Positions 32,925 to 44,725 are shown, numbered from the stretch's first letter. The stretch: 64,000 nucleotides of DNA from Porphyra umbilicalis (GCA_002049455.2 KV918972.1:1-64000), one strand, 5' to 3'. Notes: generated from the letters alone by a model not told the origin. Program-made: numbers and translations.

Positions 32925-34492
32925 AGCGTGTCCGCCGAAATGTGGGAAGGGGGGCGGGGGGAGGGGACGCGAGCAAAAACGCTGGTGTGCGCAGATCCTT
33001 GCGGCTTTGGTGCCGGTGGGTCGTGGCTCACCCTGCGCACGGACACGCCTCCACCGGTCGCGTAGTGTTAGGGTGTGTCGACGACGCGCAGACGGGTGCA
33101 GGTCGGTGCGACGGGGACGCCAGGGCCGTGACGCGTGCGCGCAGCGACGGCGGCGTCGGTGGCGACCGCCGTTCGGCGAAGCGTGACGCGACGCGCGGGC
33201 GCCGCGCCGCTGACGGCCCTCATGATGCATGCCATCACGGGCGGTCGGAGCCGCTCAGCCCACACTGGAGACCCGCTGCGGCGACAGCGTGCGCATGGCG
33301 GCGGGCGTGGCCCCCGGCGGCGTCCCCGCCGCGCGGACCCCCCCCCCGCAGATGCAACAGACGGCACCACCTCGCCCGATGAGCGGGGGTGACGCGACCT
33401 GCCACGCCTCAAACCTCTGGCAGCTGCCGAGACGGCAAGTGGCTGGAGGGCTAGGCACCTCATCGGGCGGCGGCTTCACAGCCGGGACGGCGGCGGAAGC
33501 CCCCACGCCTCCCAGCCACTGCTCTGGTTGCGGTAGAGGCTGTGGGTGCGGTTGCAGCGCCGCCGTCGTGGGCTCCTTGCGTGTGGGTTTGAGCGCGGCC
33601 TGTGGACCGCAGCGGGCGCTGACAAATTGAAGCGAGACGACAGCTGAGCCCGCGACGCGGCGTGACTCTGCTGCTCACGAGCCGACTGGCTGTTCACTTG
33701 TCTCCACGGCTGCGCCACTGGATGAGGGAAAAGGAATGGCACGGCAGAGCAATCTGATGTGGGCCGGCCAGGGCATCTGCGAGGGCCCGCCGGACCACCC
33801 CCCTCCACCGCCACTGCCTGGAGGCCTGCGCCGAGGCCCGTGGTTTTCCCCCCGTGCCCGTCGTGTGAGTCAATGCTGTACACGTGTACGCAACCCCGGT
33901 GTACACCGGGGTTGCGTGCGACGTGCATGACAATGCAACATGGGCCTCTCTGCCACCTGCCATTGGCTCCAGCTGAACAGGTCGGAGGCAGCTTGCACTC
34001 GCAATGCATGTGATCTGAGAGAGTGACACCAAGAGATACAAAATGGTAGCACCCCAACAAATCACTGAAAACGCGTTCGAGGAAATACCCTGGACTTGTT
34101 TTCAGCATGCGAAGCAGGCGCCCTCGCGCGGACGCTCGTCCTTCAGCAAACAAGCCACCGCCAACAAGCACCGCCGCCGCCGCCGCCCGCGCCGCCGCCG
34201 TCACCGCCGCGCCTCCCCCCCCAGCTACAAGCAGACGATTACCCCCGCACCTCCAGGCGTGCACAGTATTCATGCCGCCTCTGACGTTTCGGCTCGCCGC
34301 CTGCAAGCACCTCCTGTACCTCTTGAAAAAAAAAAACGAAACTGACGGGCCACACAAGCAAGGCACACACGAGCGCAACACGAGCAGGCCTTAGAAGAAA
34401 AGAGACGGGCAGGTCAGTCTCGCCCCGCACCGAATTCGACGCCGCGCGCCCCTAGCCCGTCCATATCGACTGCTGCGTCAGCCAGTGCGACC
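32925..34492. other. Upstream region of the bZIP gene; no other gene supported
   Basis: The bZIP frame stays open up to 33230. On the minus strand a GGTGAGCC donor-like site (about 33025-33032) and AG-ending sites downstream allow a 5' UTR intron, which I could not fix. Beyond that the sequence holds a short palindrome and a (CCG)n tract at about 34170-34210, with no recognisable frame. Confidence 0.4.
33888..33917. repeat. Perfect 30-bp palindrome
   Basis: ACGCAACCCCGGTGT is followed directly by its reverse complement. No spacer is present. It stands about 960 bp upstream of the bZIP start; no factor is known to me for this site. Confidence 0.85.
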
Positions 34493-35174
34493 TCAGCTAT
34501 CTCTCCACCCGCGCCAATCGGCTGGCGGCGCGCAGCGTCCGTCACGTATACTGGCCTCGTACAGCAGCGACTCATGGTCAGCCAACACCTTGACACCCTC
34601 CGGCTGCCGCCCCAGCCGCTGCCGCGTCTGGGCCGCCGCCGTCGCCGTCGTCTCCCCCCGCCCCCCTCCCCCCAAGACCGTCTTCACGGCCGCCGCCGTC
34701 GGCCTGCCCCTCCCCCGCACCATCGCCCCCAGCCGCCGCCGCAGGCCCGCCGTCGCACCCGTCCCGGTCGCCACTGCCGCGGCTGTTGGGTGCCGCCGCC
34801 GCCGCCGCAGGCAGCCCGCCGTCGAACTTCGCGCCGCCGTCCCCCACCAGCGCGTCGGCGGCGGTGCGCACGCCCGCTAGCGGCGGCAGCGGCGACGATG
34901 GGGCCATGGACGACACCCCGCCGCCAGCGCCGCCGCCGTCGCAGCCACCACCCGTCGCCGTCGCGATGATGGCGGGCGCGACGGCGGCGGCAGCCGCGGA
35001 AGGGGTGGCGTCGGCGGCGCTGCCGGCGCCCTTCCCCGCTCCCAACGGCGGCGGAGCTGGTCCCCAGTTAGACAGTGGCGGGGGCGAAGAGTGGGGAGGC
35101 GCCGCGGCGGGCGGGGCCGCGGTCAACGCTGCCGCCGCGTCGGCGCAGGGGAGGGCGGCGGCGCCTCGGACCAC
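34493..35174 (-). CDS. Hypothetical Ala/Gly-rich protein (frame uncertain)
   Basis: On the minus strand an Ala/Pro/Gly-rich frame (35174-34578) and a shorter frame ending at 34493 overlap. The latter ends in complex, non-repetitive sequence (GRQPEGVKVLADHESLLYEA ... ADWRGWRDS), which looks like genuine coding. I do not recognise the family. The two frames could join near a G/C run around 34660-34675. The 5' part enters a 208-bp tandem duplication that is not a multiple of three, so the longer gene may be damaged. Confidence 0.25.
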
Positions 35175-35419
35175 TCCATATCGCGCGCGACGGCCGCCGG
35201 CGTGGCGGGGCGGTGGCGTCGGCGGCGCTGCCGGCGCCCTTCCCCGCTCCCAACGGCGGCGGAGCTGGTCCCCAGTTAGACAGTGGCGGGGGTGAAGAGT
35301 GGGGAGGCGCCGCGGCGGGCGGGGCCGCGGTCAACGCTGCCGCCGCGTCGGCGCAGGGGAGGGCGGCGGCGCTTCGGACCACTCCATATCGCGCGCGACG
35401 GCCGCCGGCGTGGCGGGGC
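35004..35419. repeat. 208-bp tandem duplication
   Basis: Two adjacent copies (35004-35211 and 35212-35419) start with GGTGGCGTCGGCGGCGCTGC and differ at only a few bases, for example C/T at the GCGAAGAG/GTGAAGAG and GCGCCTCGG/GCGCTTCGG positions. The near identity indicates a recent event, or recent homogenisation, or an assembly duplication. Confidence 0.9.
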
Positions 35420-36756
35420 GTCGGGCGTCGCGGCCCGTGCAGATGACGAGGAGGCGGACGGGCGCCACGGTGGCCTCGGCGGGAACACCCACACGTGCGC
35501 GCAGGGGGGTGGCTGGGGCTGGTCGCCTCGTCGGCGCGGCGGCCGACCGCGCGCCGGCAGTATTGGTCAAGGGCGGTCGCGCACCGACGCGCGCGCGGGG
35601 GGTGTGCCGGGCGTGTGCGGCCGCCGCGGTGGTGACCCCAACGACAGCGGTGGTGCTGCCGTCGACAGCTCCCGCCGGCCGTCCGGGAGCGCTCTCCTCC
35701 AGGACGATGGGTCGCGAGCGTCTGCTTGAACATTCGAACAGAAAAGGCCTTGGTTGGTTGTCCCGTGGAGCGCCATCGCCGGACTTAACCACAAAATACA
35801 GTCCACGCGTCTGACCAGATCGACGTTTTCGGGGGTCCGAACGCATCACCCCCATTCTGAGGCAGCTGACCCGGACGTCCTACGAAACGCGACGCACGGC
35901 GTCCCCCTGACCGCGTCCGACATGCTATAGACGAGCAAAGCAACAAAAACTGCTGCAAGCATGTTGCGCACCGAACCATGCCCAAACGACCCGCAGCAGT
36001 GATCGATACACTGCGTACCGCCCGAAAAGGTGTGCACACGGGGCAAACCGCAAGTACTCCCGCGCGTGCGCTAGGAATAAGAAAACATTATGTGTGTGAC
36101 CCCAGGCGCATGCTGTTAAGTACCCTAGAGCAAAGTCTAGGGAAATGACTGAGAACAGTTTCATTATGTCCAATAAGTGTTACGTGCAACGTCAAGTTTT
36201 GGCATTCTCACCCGGCGTCATCAAGAGTTTTGCATCTGAGTAGTTCTCTAGGAAATTGTTTCAGAATGTACTTTTGCACTGTGACATTTTACCACCACAC
36301 GAGATTTCGGCTCGAATAATTCGTTTGACGGTCTTCATCAACTCGGGGCCGCACAGCACCCCCCGCTCTGCATTACCCTGTTCAGGCAGGATGAAATTTG
36401 TATCGCGATACAATTTCCTCTCGGCCACCCAGCTGCCTGCACAATGCAGGTCCATTTTCGTAGGCCCTATGTAATGAGCAGAGCTCCAGGAGCCACCGTA
36501 ACTGGGTGTGGTGCGTGGTACCTGCGTAACAAACGCCCGTCACAAACATGTTCCTGTGTCCCGGACGTCCCGAACCGGACCGGGCATCAGTCGTATCTCC
36601 TGGTCGCGTTTCTTGGAGAAGGGGGTCTACTGTTTTTGCATCACGAACGGTCCAAATTCGTCCAAAATCGTTTTGGACCGCCGTGAGGCCAAGACAGCTT
36701 TGGACTGTCCGAAACTGTCCGTATCGTCCCATATCCTGCCACGAGCCCCACTGCGC
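35420..36756. other. Interval with no supported gene
   Basis: From about 35800 onward the base composition drops toward balanced. Frames of 60-170 codons occur in several registers without motifs. It borders the inverted-repeat element that begins at 36757. Confidence 0.45.
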
Positions 36757-37287
36757 TACAGCCGTTTTCCCAAAAATCCCGCACTCCTACTGTTGAAAAA
36801 GAGTTTCAAATCGGTCTCTACGACATCGCGTATAGGTTTGCACACAGCGCCCCTATTTCCGGGGCGTCAGGGGCGCGCGACGGATAAGACGCCTTACAAT
36901 CGCCCCATTACAGTAGGGAGCCAAAACGCCCTCACGACGCCCCAAGTAGCACCCTCAACATTCACAATATGGGTCAAGTGGCACCCATATCGTGCTTTCA
37001 TATGTCATTTTTGTGTCAAGACTGGGCGCCTGTCCCCTACCAAGGTGCACAGCCGCCACCTCCTGAATCATGTACACCCCCCTGAAAAGTTGTTCTTCGC
37101 GACGCCTTGCTGACGCCCTTTTGAGTTGGGGCGTTAGGGGCGCACGACGCCCGAATGACGCCCTGGTGACGCCCTTAACCACGCCCTTGACGACGCCCCG
37201 GGCGTTCTCAGCGACCCTACTCGCTGAGGCCGATTTGGAACACTGTTGGGAAATTTGCAGTGCGGGATATTGGGGAGAACGGCTCTA
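36757..37287. mobile_element. MITE-like element with about 60-bp inverted ends, 531 bp
   Basis: The left end TACAGCCGTTTTCCC (then AAATCCCGCACTCCTACTGTT and TTTCAAATCGGTCTC) is mirrored on the right by TAGAGCCGTTCTCCC, ATCCCGCACTG, CAACAGTGTTCC and AAATCGGCCTC in reverse complement. Inside both ends are arrays of GACGCCC/GGGGCGT motifs. A hairpin GCGCCCCTATTTCCGGGGCG at 36847-36866 resembles the one at 7630-7649 in the hAT-like element, and both elements contain GTAGCACCC just after the array. No coding sequence is present. The flanking eight bases (CACTGCGC and GAGTGCAA) do not match well, so the superfamily is left open; hAT-like is the best guess. Confidence 0.7.
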
Positions 37288-38520
37288 GAGTGCAACATTG
37301 GAGATCTTGTGTGCACTCTGCCAATGGGAGTCCCAGTCTGTTCCAATGACGAACAGATGACCCTGTCGCACTGAAGAGCGGTGCACAGAACCCCCAGTTC
37401 CATGATGTTGCCTCTGGTGTTGAACCACCCCGGTAGGTACGGGCCGGAATTTGGAAGTGAGCAGCAGTCCAGCCTTGGTCGCCCGTCTACCGCAGGTAGC
37501 GAGCCCCGCGCACAAGCGGCGAACCGCACGAGAATGTGGCACATGGTGGGGCCAAGAAAAATGCGCGCGCCGGGCGCAGCCGACACCACCGCCGACACCA
37601 CCGCCGACGCCAACGCCGCTTGAGCCGCGTCCACCGCGTCGCGTCGGCCGCGTTGGCGCCTCGAGCGTCTTTTGGTCGCAGTGCCGCATCAATCAATGCC
37701 GCAGTGTCGACGCTGACTGCCGCGGCGGCGCGTTCCACCCGTCCCCAACACGCCTCAATCAGCAGAGAACTCGCGCTTGTGCCCCAACAGCTTTCAACCG
37801 CTTTGAAAAACTCAGACGTCTTGGCCGCGCCAGTCACGGATGGGGAGTTGACGTCGGCCTGTCGGTTAGGGAGGGGAGAGTAGGGGTTGACGTTTGCCAG
37901 CAGTCGCCTTGGTTCGAGGTATTCCGCTTTGGATCGCAGCCGCCGCCACTTGTTCAGGCGCGTCGCCTCTGATGCCACCACCGCCGCATCGGCCGCGACG
38001 AGGCAAGACGACTGCTGCCGCCGTGAGCACCCCCGTCGCTGCCGCCTTGCTGTTTTTGGCATCTTTGCCCGCCGTCAGGCGATCTCTCTGCAACCGTGCG
38101 CGCGGGGCTGTTGGCGGAGCGCTGGCAATCGTCACATACAGATCCCCTCTTCGCCCCCGTCGCCCCCCACTCCTCCCAACGGCACTGTCTTCACTACTCG
38201 CCTTCTTGGCGCGGCGCTCCGCGATCCTCCCCGCCCGCTCACGTGCCTCCCTCTCAACAAAGAGTGGTTTTGGCACTGCCAACCTCTTGGCAGGCCGCAC
38301 CCACACTCCAGGCCGGTACAGAGGGTGGAAACGTGGAGATGGCTCCGCGCAAGAGCTCCAGGGCGTGCCCGGCCCCACCCCCCTCGTCCACGTTGCCACG
38401 TTCAGCGGCGGCTATCGAACCGAATGACATCCAGTTGAAACGGCGACCGGAGATCGCCCGAACAGCTGCCTTCTGCGCCTTAGAGGCGGCGGGCACACCC
38501 GCAAGCTCTTCGACCGCCAT
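37134..38520 (-). pseudogene. Coding-like minus-strand remnant, unknown family
   Basis: Overlapping minus-strand frames (38520-38254, 38399-37866, 38062-37487, 37634-37134) each hold stretches that look like real protein rather than low complexity, such as SEFFKAVESCWGTSASSLL, ALIDAALRPKDARGANAAD and FVEREARERAGRIAERRAKK. No single register stays open, so either several introns or several indels are needed. I do not recognise a domain and infer a decayed gene. The low-coordinate end overlaps the MITE at 36757-37287. Confidence 0.25.
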
Positions 38521-39519
38521 ACAGACACAAAGCGGCTCCGTACTCTAGACGTCGCTTGGAGCCACCACGGCAGGTGTAGCAGTGGCCTTACCGGCGGTGG
38601 CGGCGGCGACACCGTCTACGATCATGGCGCATGAATTGGCGACAGCGGCGACTTCCTCCTTGTCGGCGGTGGGCGGCGTGCTTCCTCGCGGAGGGCACCC
38701 GCGTTGCTGGCTGTGCTGAGCCACATACAATCTGGCTCTCCCGTGGCAGCAGCATCGCCGAAAGACGGCCCCTCTCTTGTACTCCAAGTCCCTACTCCCC
38801 TCCTCGGCGACACCGGGCTTGACTTGCACGAGTGGTTGAAAGCCCGAGCGAGCGTCCCCACGCGATTGTCTCTCATGAGGAAGTCGGGCGTGAGCTTCCT
38901 ATAGCAACAGCAGCGTTCGCCAAGGTAGCGTGATTCGTGTCGCTTGCACTCGGCACGGTCCACGACTCGCTGCGCGAACTCGGAAAAGCAGACGCCTGCG
39001 GCCCGCTATACTGTAGTGGTTTCTGCCCGCAAAGCCGACGGGGCACGGCCCCGTCAGAAAACCCAGCACAGGATGCGGAGCGACACAAAGGAGAAAGAAC
39101 AAAAACGCCTGCATCAAAGGGCGCGAAGCGCACCAGAACGCCGAAACTAACGCAAACGCAACGCTGATTTATTCATTGAAGCAGGTCGACCTCAGAACTC
39201 CCACTCATATACCCTCAGGAAAAGCAAAACGCGCGCACGAACCCTGCCCACGAGGCGGTCATGGGGGGACCGGTGCCCAGAGGGCCACGGCCACATATAC
39301 CTCCGCCTTTTCGACGTACCCATTGATGCCTGCCGAGCCAATCACTCTCAGCACAGCCGCGTCGTGGTGGCAGAAGCGCTGCTCGCGTCATGCGCCGCCG
39401 GCGACGCAGTCGCAAGAGCGGCACTCAGAAAGCAGGACGCGGCTTAGACACGCGCTGGTGGCGCATACGACGTCACAGAGGGGTTGGAGGGGGCACCCAC
39501 ACGTAGAAAGACGGTCATT
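38521..39519. other. Interval with no supported gene
   Basis: Short competing frames on both strands, up to 113 codons, without motifs. It may belong to the decayed minus-strand locus next to it. Confidence 0.4.
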
Positions 39520-39926
39520 GGTATTGCTGATCCCCGAATTTTGTCCTGGTGGACAGAGACTGACTTGCGGACCGACTCTCTCCACCAATCAGATGCGCCC
39601 CTGGGACTGACTTGGTGCTCCTGATTGCTTACATGTGCCCATACAGCCTGGAAATCAACATCAGCTCCTCTTTTTTTCTGCACTTCTGGCAAGGAGACAG
39701 TAGAAAATTTGAAGATCTCGCGTGAGCAGCTTGCTCCGTGCCAAGAAAAACGCATCAAGCGGCAACAAACAGTGAGTTCTGCTAGATGCAAGGTCCTGGT
39801 ACCGAATGCAGGCTTTCTATTGGCTTCGATGCCTTCTCACTGTCGTTTTCAACCAATAGAGTGCTCTTATTCAGAGTCAGTCTCTGTCTCTGTCCTCCAG
39901 GATAAAATTCGGGGATGTGCAATACC
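39520..39926. mobile_element. MITE with about 46-52-bp inverted ends, 407 bp
   Basis: The left end GGTATTGCTGATCCCCGAAT (continuing to 39565 through TTTTGTCCTGGTGGACAGAG) is matched in reverse complement by 39875-39926 (GGTATTGCACATCCCCGAAT, then TTTTATCCTGGAGGACAGAG). The right arm is a few bases longer because it contains an extra copy of the hexamer GAGACA. No coding frame fills the interior. I saw no convincing target duplication, so the superfamily is not assigned. Confidence 0.75.
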
Positions 39927-42177
39927 AGGTATCTGGTACCGCAAGCGCACAGCTCACCGGACGAACTTGCTTGTGCAATTCCGCACAAATGCGGAGGAGC
40001 CGTCGATGCCGCCCGTTGCGCGCTCGACGCGTGTCTCCAGCCCAGCCGCGTACCTGTCATCGCCGCACGTGAGGACGCCGGTTAACTTGCAAAAGCGGCT
40101 GAGCGGAGGGGGCAGCGCCGGCCACACCGATGGCCGAGCGGGGAAGGGGGGTGCGAGGAGAGGATTACGTCCATCAATTCACCATGCACGCCTCCCGGTA
40201 AGCGTGTAACCGCTCCCCCCTGCGACGCTCCTTGAAGCTTAGCGCAGGGCTGTTCCTACGGTCCCCTCCCTCCTCCGCCGCCGCAACCGCCGCCACGGAC
40301 GACCGCCCCTACACACGCACGACAGGGACACCACCGTCGTTGGTTGCGACCGCTACACGCTGCGCCCGCCCATGTCGTCATAGCCGGCGCGGTGGAGCCG
40401 CAGACAGGACCGCGATTTCGTCGTGGCGCCCGCGGCCGCCTTGTCTGTAAGCTACGTGCTCAGCCGGCCCCGTGTACAAAGTAACGATGCACGGCGTGCC
40501 ACACGACGCAGGGGTGGGCTTGGTGCTTACTCCCCCGCCACGGCAAAGGCAGATTGGCGGGGCACCCCGTCACGCCAGCTCGGCGCAGAAGCCGTCCGCC
40601 GTTCACTTCTGGAAAGGGGCGTAGCGCCGCGGCCGTCACGAGAAGGTGGCGGCAGCGGGACCTTGTCGGCCACGGCTCTGAGCTCTAGGGCGGGCGGTGG
40701 CGCCCACGGCAGCAACGCCACCGAGTTGATCCCGCCGGCCGCCCCTGCTCCCGATGGCCAAAGTACCAAGATCGCTTCGCTTGAGCCGGAGCGATAATTG
40801 TGTGACTGGTCAGAAAGGGTCAAGCGCTGCCCCGTACGGCCCCGAGCCCATCTCCGCGGCCTGCTGCGGCGCTCTCCTCACGGTAGTGGCAAGGAGTGAG
40901 TTAGCGAGACTCAAAACCCCGGGATAGGCCGCCACGGCCGTCGCGCAACGGAAGTAGCCGCTGACAGACCCTAGCCGTCAATATGCGGTGCAGATTGCAG
41001 TCCGAACAGAGACGGCAAGCAAGCGGCCATGACAGCTACCACGTCTCGTCCCCACATGTGGCTCCATTACCGATAGCGCAGGGCATGAATGATTGCAACC
41101 GCCGGTCGCCTACTCCTCACGCTGCCTGCTCCCCCCCCTCCGAGAGACGCTTTTCTCTGTCACACGGACTGGTAGCCGCCACTCCTCCCCCCTCCCACCA
41201 CCTCGGCACCGATGCCAGCCGTACGCTCTGCAGTAGCCGCTTCGTGTCTGTGGCCACATCTTCATGCGCATCCAACTCCGGCCGTGATTCAAGGGAAGCT
41301 CCCAGGCCACCGACAGAAGCGACCGTCACGCTTCGGGGGGATGAAGTCCCCGGAACGAACAGTTGCAACAGCGGTTTACACGCGACCGTCGTGCAGGAAG
41401 ACGAACCTATGCTAGGCTTGGCCACCCCGGGGCGACGAATTCCCCGCCACAATCGGTCGGCACGACGTGTGAGGGGCGGGAGGCCCTTCCGAGGTGGTCG
41501 GCTCCTCGCCACGTTTGTACATTCCGAAGTCACGTCGCAATCAGCGCAGCAACACCTTCGAAAAAAGAGGCCATAGCGCAGACAACGCTACATCCAGCTT
41601 CCGCCGCAAGGCGCCGATACGGTGGATACGACACTCCATGCCAGAGTCAATCCCGCATAGTTCCACAGATAGCAGGCTCCAGCAAAGAAAAGCGTGCAAT
41701 TGTGCCACTTTGCTATGCATGAAAGAGCTTTGAACCGAGTAATCGTCCCAGCCGACCTTGCATGATCCACGTGATCGTCACTCCAGGGAGCGCATTGGCT
41801 GCCTCTCTTGTCGAAAAAGTCTCCCGCAATGCTATTGGAGAAGCGCCAGCAACGTGCATCGTCTTTATTGACAAGTACCGGGTCAGTTTAACAGTTAGAC
41901 AGCAGTGTGTCAACCCAAATACAAGGCGCTCGCCGTTTATCCAGTGCGACGGCCTCAGCATTGCCATCTCTACGCGGTAGCACGTCTACGCGCTCTCGTA
42001 AACTTCTACTCTGGTCGCTGGCCGTTCGTCTTTTCCCGCTCGTCCGCTGTCATTGCCGGCCATTGGTCGGCTACCTCAAGGACCACGCCGCAAGCGGAAG
42101 GGGGAGAGACAAGCCGTGGAGGCAGCGGCAGCCACCAAGCCGTCGGCGCAAGGCAACAAATTTGACTAACCTGACGG
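39927..42177. other. Interval with no supported gene
   Basis: Several plus- and minus-strand frames of 100-200 codons overlap in conflicting registers with ordinary composition. None shows a domain, signal peptide or convincing splice path. Confidence 0.4.
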
Positions 42178-43374
42178 ACGCGCCAAGTGTCAGCTGCGGG
42201 CGCAAGCGGATATTGACGCGGCGCGTCCGGACGCTTACGATGCACGGTCGCAGCTGTTGGACGTGCGCAGTGAGCTCACTGACTAGGCGAGGCAAGCCGC
42301 GGAAAGCTCTATGGTGGCACGCGCAGAGGCCGCTGATGCGCGGTCCCAGCTTCTTAATGAGCGCAAGGAGCACGTGGAGCAGGTGCGGCGGATGGCGGAC
42401 GATATTGAGACTGCTCAAGCGGCCGCTCTGACGTTTCGACGCCAACTCGTGCAGACACAACACCGCTTCGAGAAGCGGCATCACGAGATGTCGAAAGAGA
42501 TTGCCGCGGCGCGGGCGGAGGCCGCAGCTGCAGAGCGCGAGCGGAATCTCTTGAGAAGTAGGTCGTCCTCGCGGCAAGAAGAGGTGGTCGAGGACCGCGC
42601 CCGCTGGCAGGCCACCCCGTTGTCCCGACCCGGATGCAGCTGTTGGTCTGGGATGTTCTTCCCGGCAATAGGGCACCTGCCTGCGGCACAGTGCCTTGGA
42701 CGAGGTCCTGGGCCGTCGAGGCGCGGCGTTTTGGTTGCCACAGGGGTCCTCGGCTCGGACGCGGTCGCAATGTTTCTGGAGCTGCTGTCGATGCGGAAAA
42801 ATTCGGCGATGTACTGCGTCCAAAACGGTGACGGTACCACTGACGGCACGGGACGAATGCACAAAACCAATACCAGGCTGGTATATCACTACGTGCCTCC
42901 ACAAATGCCTACTCCGTCGCGGTTGGACGATGTCGCGGCGTGGAGGTCAGTGAGCACGGTGCTTGCGGCATTGGCCGGCTCTCTGGAGGATGGGTGCGGC
43001 GCGGGCTATTCACCCATTTGCGGTCAACCGGGGTGTGCGAACTGCAGCCTTGGCACACCGACATGGTGGAGCCATGGCGGAGGTCCGCCGACGTCACCAC
43101 TCTTTCATGCGTCTTTACTTTGCAGCGCACTGTGTTTTGTGTCATCCCCCGCTCTCACGGCCTGTGGCGCCGCCAAGCTCACTTCCGTGTCCCCCGATCG
43201 ACGCTGAACGCCGCCGAGCACCTCGTGCTCGAGCCAGGAGACGTGTACATAGGGCGGCGCGACATGGTTCACGCAGGTGCGAAGACAATCATACAAAATG
43301 ACCGTCTGTTTCTTTTCTTGAATAGAGGGAAGGAGGACCCTACAAACGAGTTTGGTAAAATTGTTTGGGAGTAG
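42178..43374 (+). pseudogene. Fe(II)/2-oxoglutarate-oxygenase-like gene, broken
   Basis: The N-terminal part is a long Ala/Glu/Arg coiled coil with a repeated DARSQLL block (about 42230 and 42336). Next come complex sequence with VYHYVPPQMPTPS near 42880 and a Cys cluster CGQPGCANC near 43020. The last part, in another register, reads LQPWHTDMVEPW, VFCVIPRSHG, LVLEPGDVYIGRRDMVHAG and NDRLFLFLNRG, ending in a stop at 43374. H-x-D, a distal H and a following R in this arrangement are what the double-stranded beta-helix oxygenases (PhyH and 2OG-Fe(II) families) use for iron and 2-oxoglutarate. A TAG interrupts the coiled coil at 42284-42286, and the frame changes near 43040 away from any long homopolymer, so decay is likelier than run-length error. 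An undetected short intron is possible. Confidence 0.45.
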
Positions 43375-43665
43375 CTCATGGAATGCTCTGCCCGCACCCT
43401 AGCGTCCGCGCCACTCTTCCCTTCCTTAGCTCCACCACTGGGCGCGACGAAAGCCACGATTCTCTGCCCGAAGCTGCACGAACAGGTACACAAAGTAAAG
43501 CAGGTCGCACCAAAGCTCCGGGCAGCGGACCCACACACTCGCCGAGGCGTATTCGGGAGAGGCGAGCATCTCCTCTTCGGTGGCGTTTGAGGACCAAAAG
43601 TAGTAGGCTGAAGCCGGCGCGGTTCCCGCAACGTTGGTATTTAGTTGCGAGTACCGTACCTTGAC

Positions 43666-44725
43666 TCACATGGGGCTGCAATGTTCTTTCAAAGCCGCGT
43701 TAGCCCCGACGACCGGGGGGAAGAAGACGTCCCGCGCTGAAAGCCCCAACAGGTTCTCAGACCACAGCATCGTACAGAAGTTAAATACCATGATGATGTA
43801 GACCGTCAGCCGCTCGTATTGTAGCGCGGTGAGCGGCTCGTCTAGATCTTCAACGTCGACCCCGTCAGTCGCCAGGTTGCACGCCACAACCATGTGTCCG
43901 CCGTCACGAGGGGAGTCTGGGCCGACGCCTTGCCCGATTTGGTTACTTGCTTCTTCGACCTTTGCAGCCATCCAGAGACGACCTGGGCCTTGAGCGGGCA
44001 CCCACAATGCGCTTCACCGTTGGCGACCTGAGCTGGCGTGCGGTCGGCCTGCGGCAATAACTTGTACGGCTCGTCGCGATCGCCACAGCCTGCCACGTAA
44101 GCAGTCTTCCCGGAAAAATCACGGGTGGAGAAAGCATAAAAAAAAAACGAGGACGAAGCAATGTTGCGCACGGACACCATCGCCAACGGAACGTTCCACC
44201 CACCAACAAGGTGCTTGCGACCCCCCTTGCGCAACAACGCCAAGAAGCGATGAAAGCGGAATGGACGCGCATCGTTCAACGTCACGGCCATGCGCTCGCC
44301 CTGTGCCGCCAGGTCCTGCCCACCGACGTCGTCGACCACACCGTACACAAGGGCAAAGAAGCGAATAACCGGACGGTAGCACTATCATTGGCGGTCTAAG
44401 TGTGCAAGATCAATGCACTAGACGCCGAGGTATTGGACGAAGCCCGTCGAGCAGCCCTCGCGGCGCTGTCCGTCTCTAAAGCAAGTGGGCCCACCTTAGG
44501 GACGCCTGCAGGCTGCATGCGAGCGAAGTCGCTAGCACCCGGGCCGAAGTCCATCACCTCGTTACCCTCGTCGTCAATCTCCACATCAGCCGCGTGCTGC
44601 AGACCACCCGCCACATAGATAGCGGCATGTAGTAGGAGCGCCGGGTCCATCGTCTGTTGCGGCAAGCACAGCGGCCGAAAGCACACAGCAAGGTCCCAGA
44701 TAGAAGAAGCAACCTGTGCAGGCAC
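43666..44725 (-). pseudogene. Coding-like minus-strand locus, unknown family
   Basis: Three frames in succession on the minus strand appear genuine by composition. 44725-44396 contains LLLHAAIYVAGGLQHAADVE; 44348-43842 contains FRFHRFLALLRKGGRKHLVG, FYAFSTRDFSGKTAYVAG and CGDRDEPYKLLPQ; 44007-43666 contains VACNLATDGVDVEDLDEPL and LTVYIIMVFNFCTMLWSENL. Joining them needs introns or indels. An AG acceptor near 44382 would let the second block begin further upstream. I cannot name the family. It could be an intron-bearing gene or a decayed transposon gene. Confidence 0.3.

Noticed and set aside
32925..33230. N-terminal extension of the bZIP protein to 33230
   Set aside because: The extra sequence is Arg-rich with no domain, and splice-like signals suggest 5' UTR. 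The ATG at 32924 is simpler.
36749..37295. 8-bp target duplication around the 36.8-kb element
   Set aside because: CACTGCGC and GAGTGCAA agree at only four of eight positions, so I do not claim a duplication.
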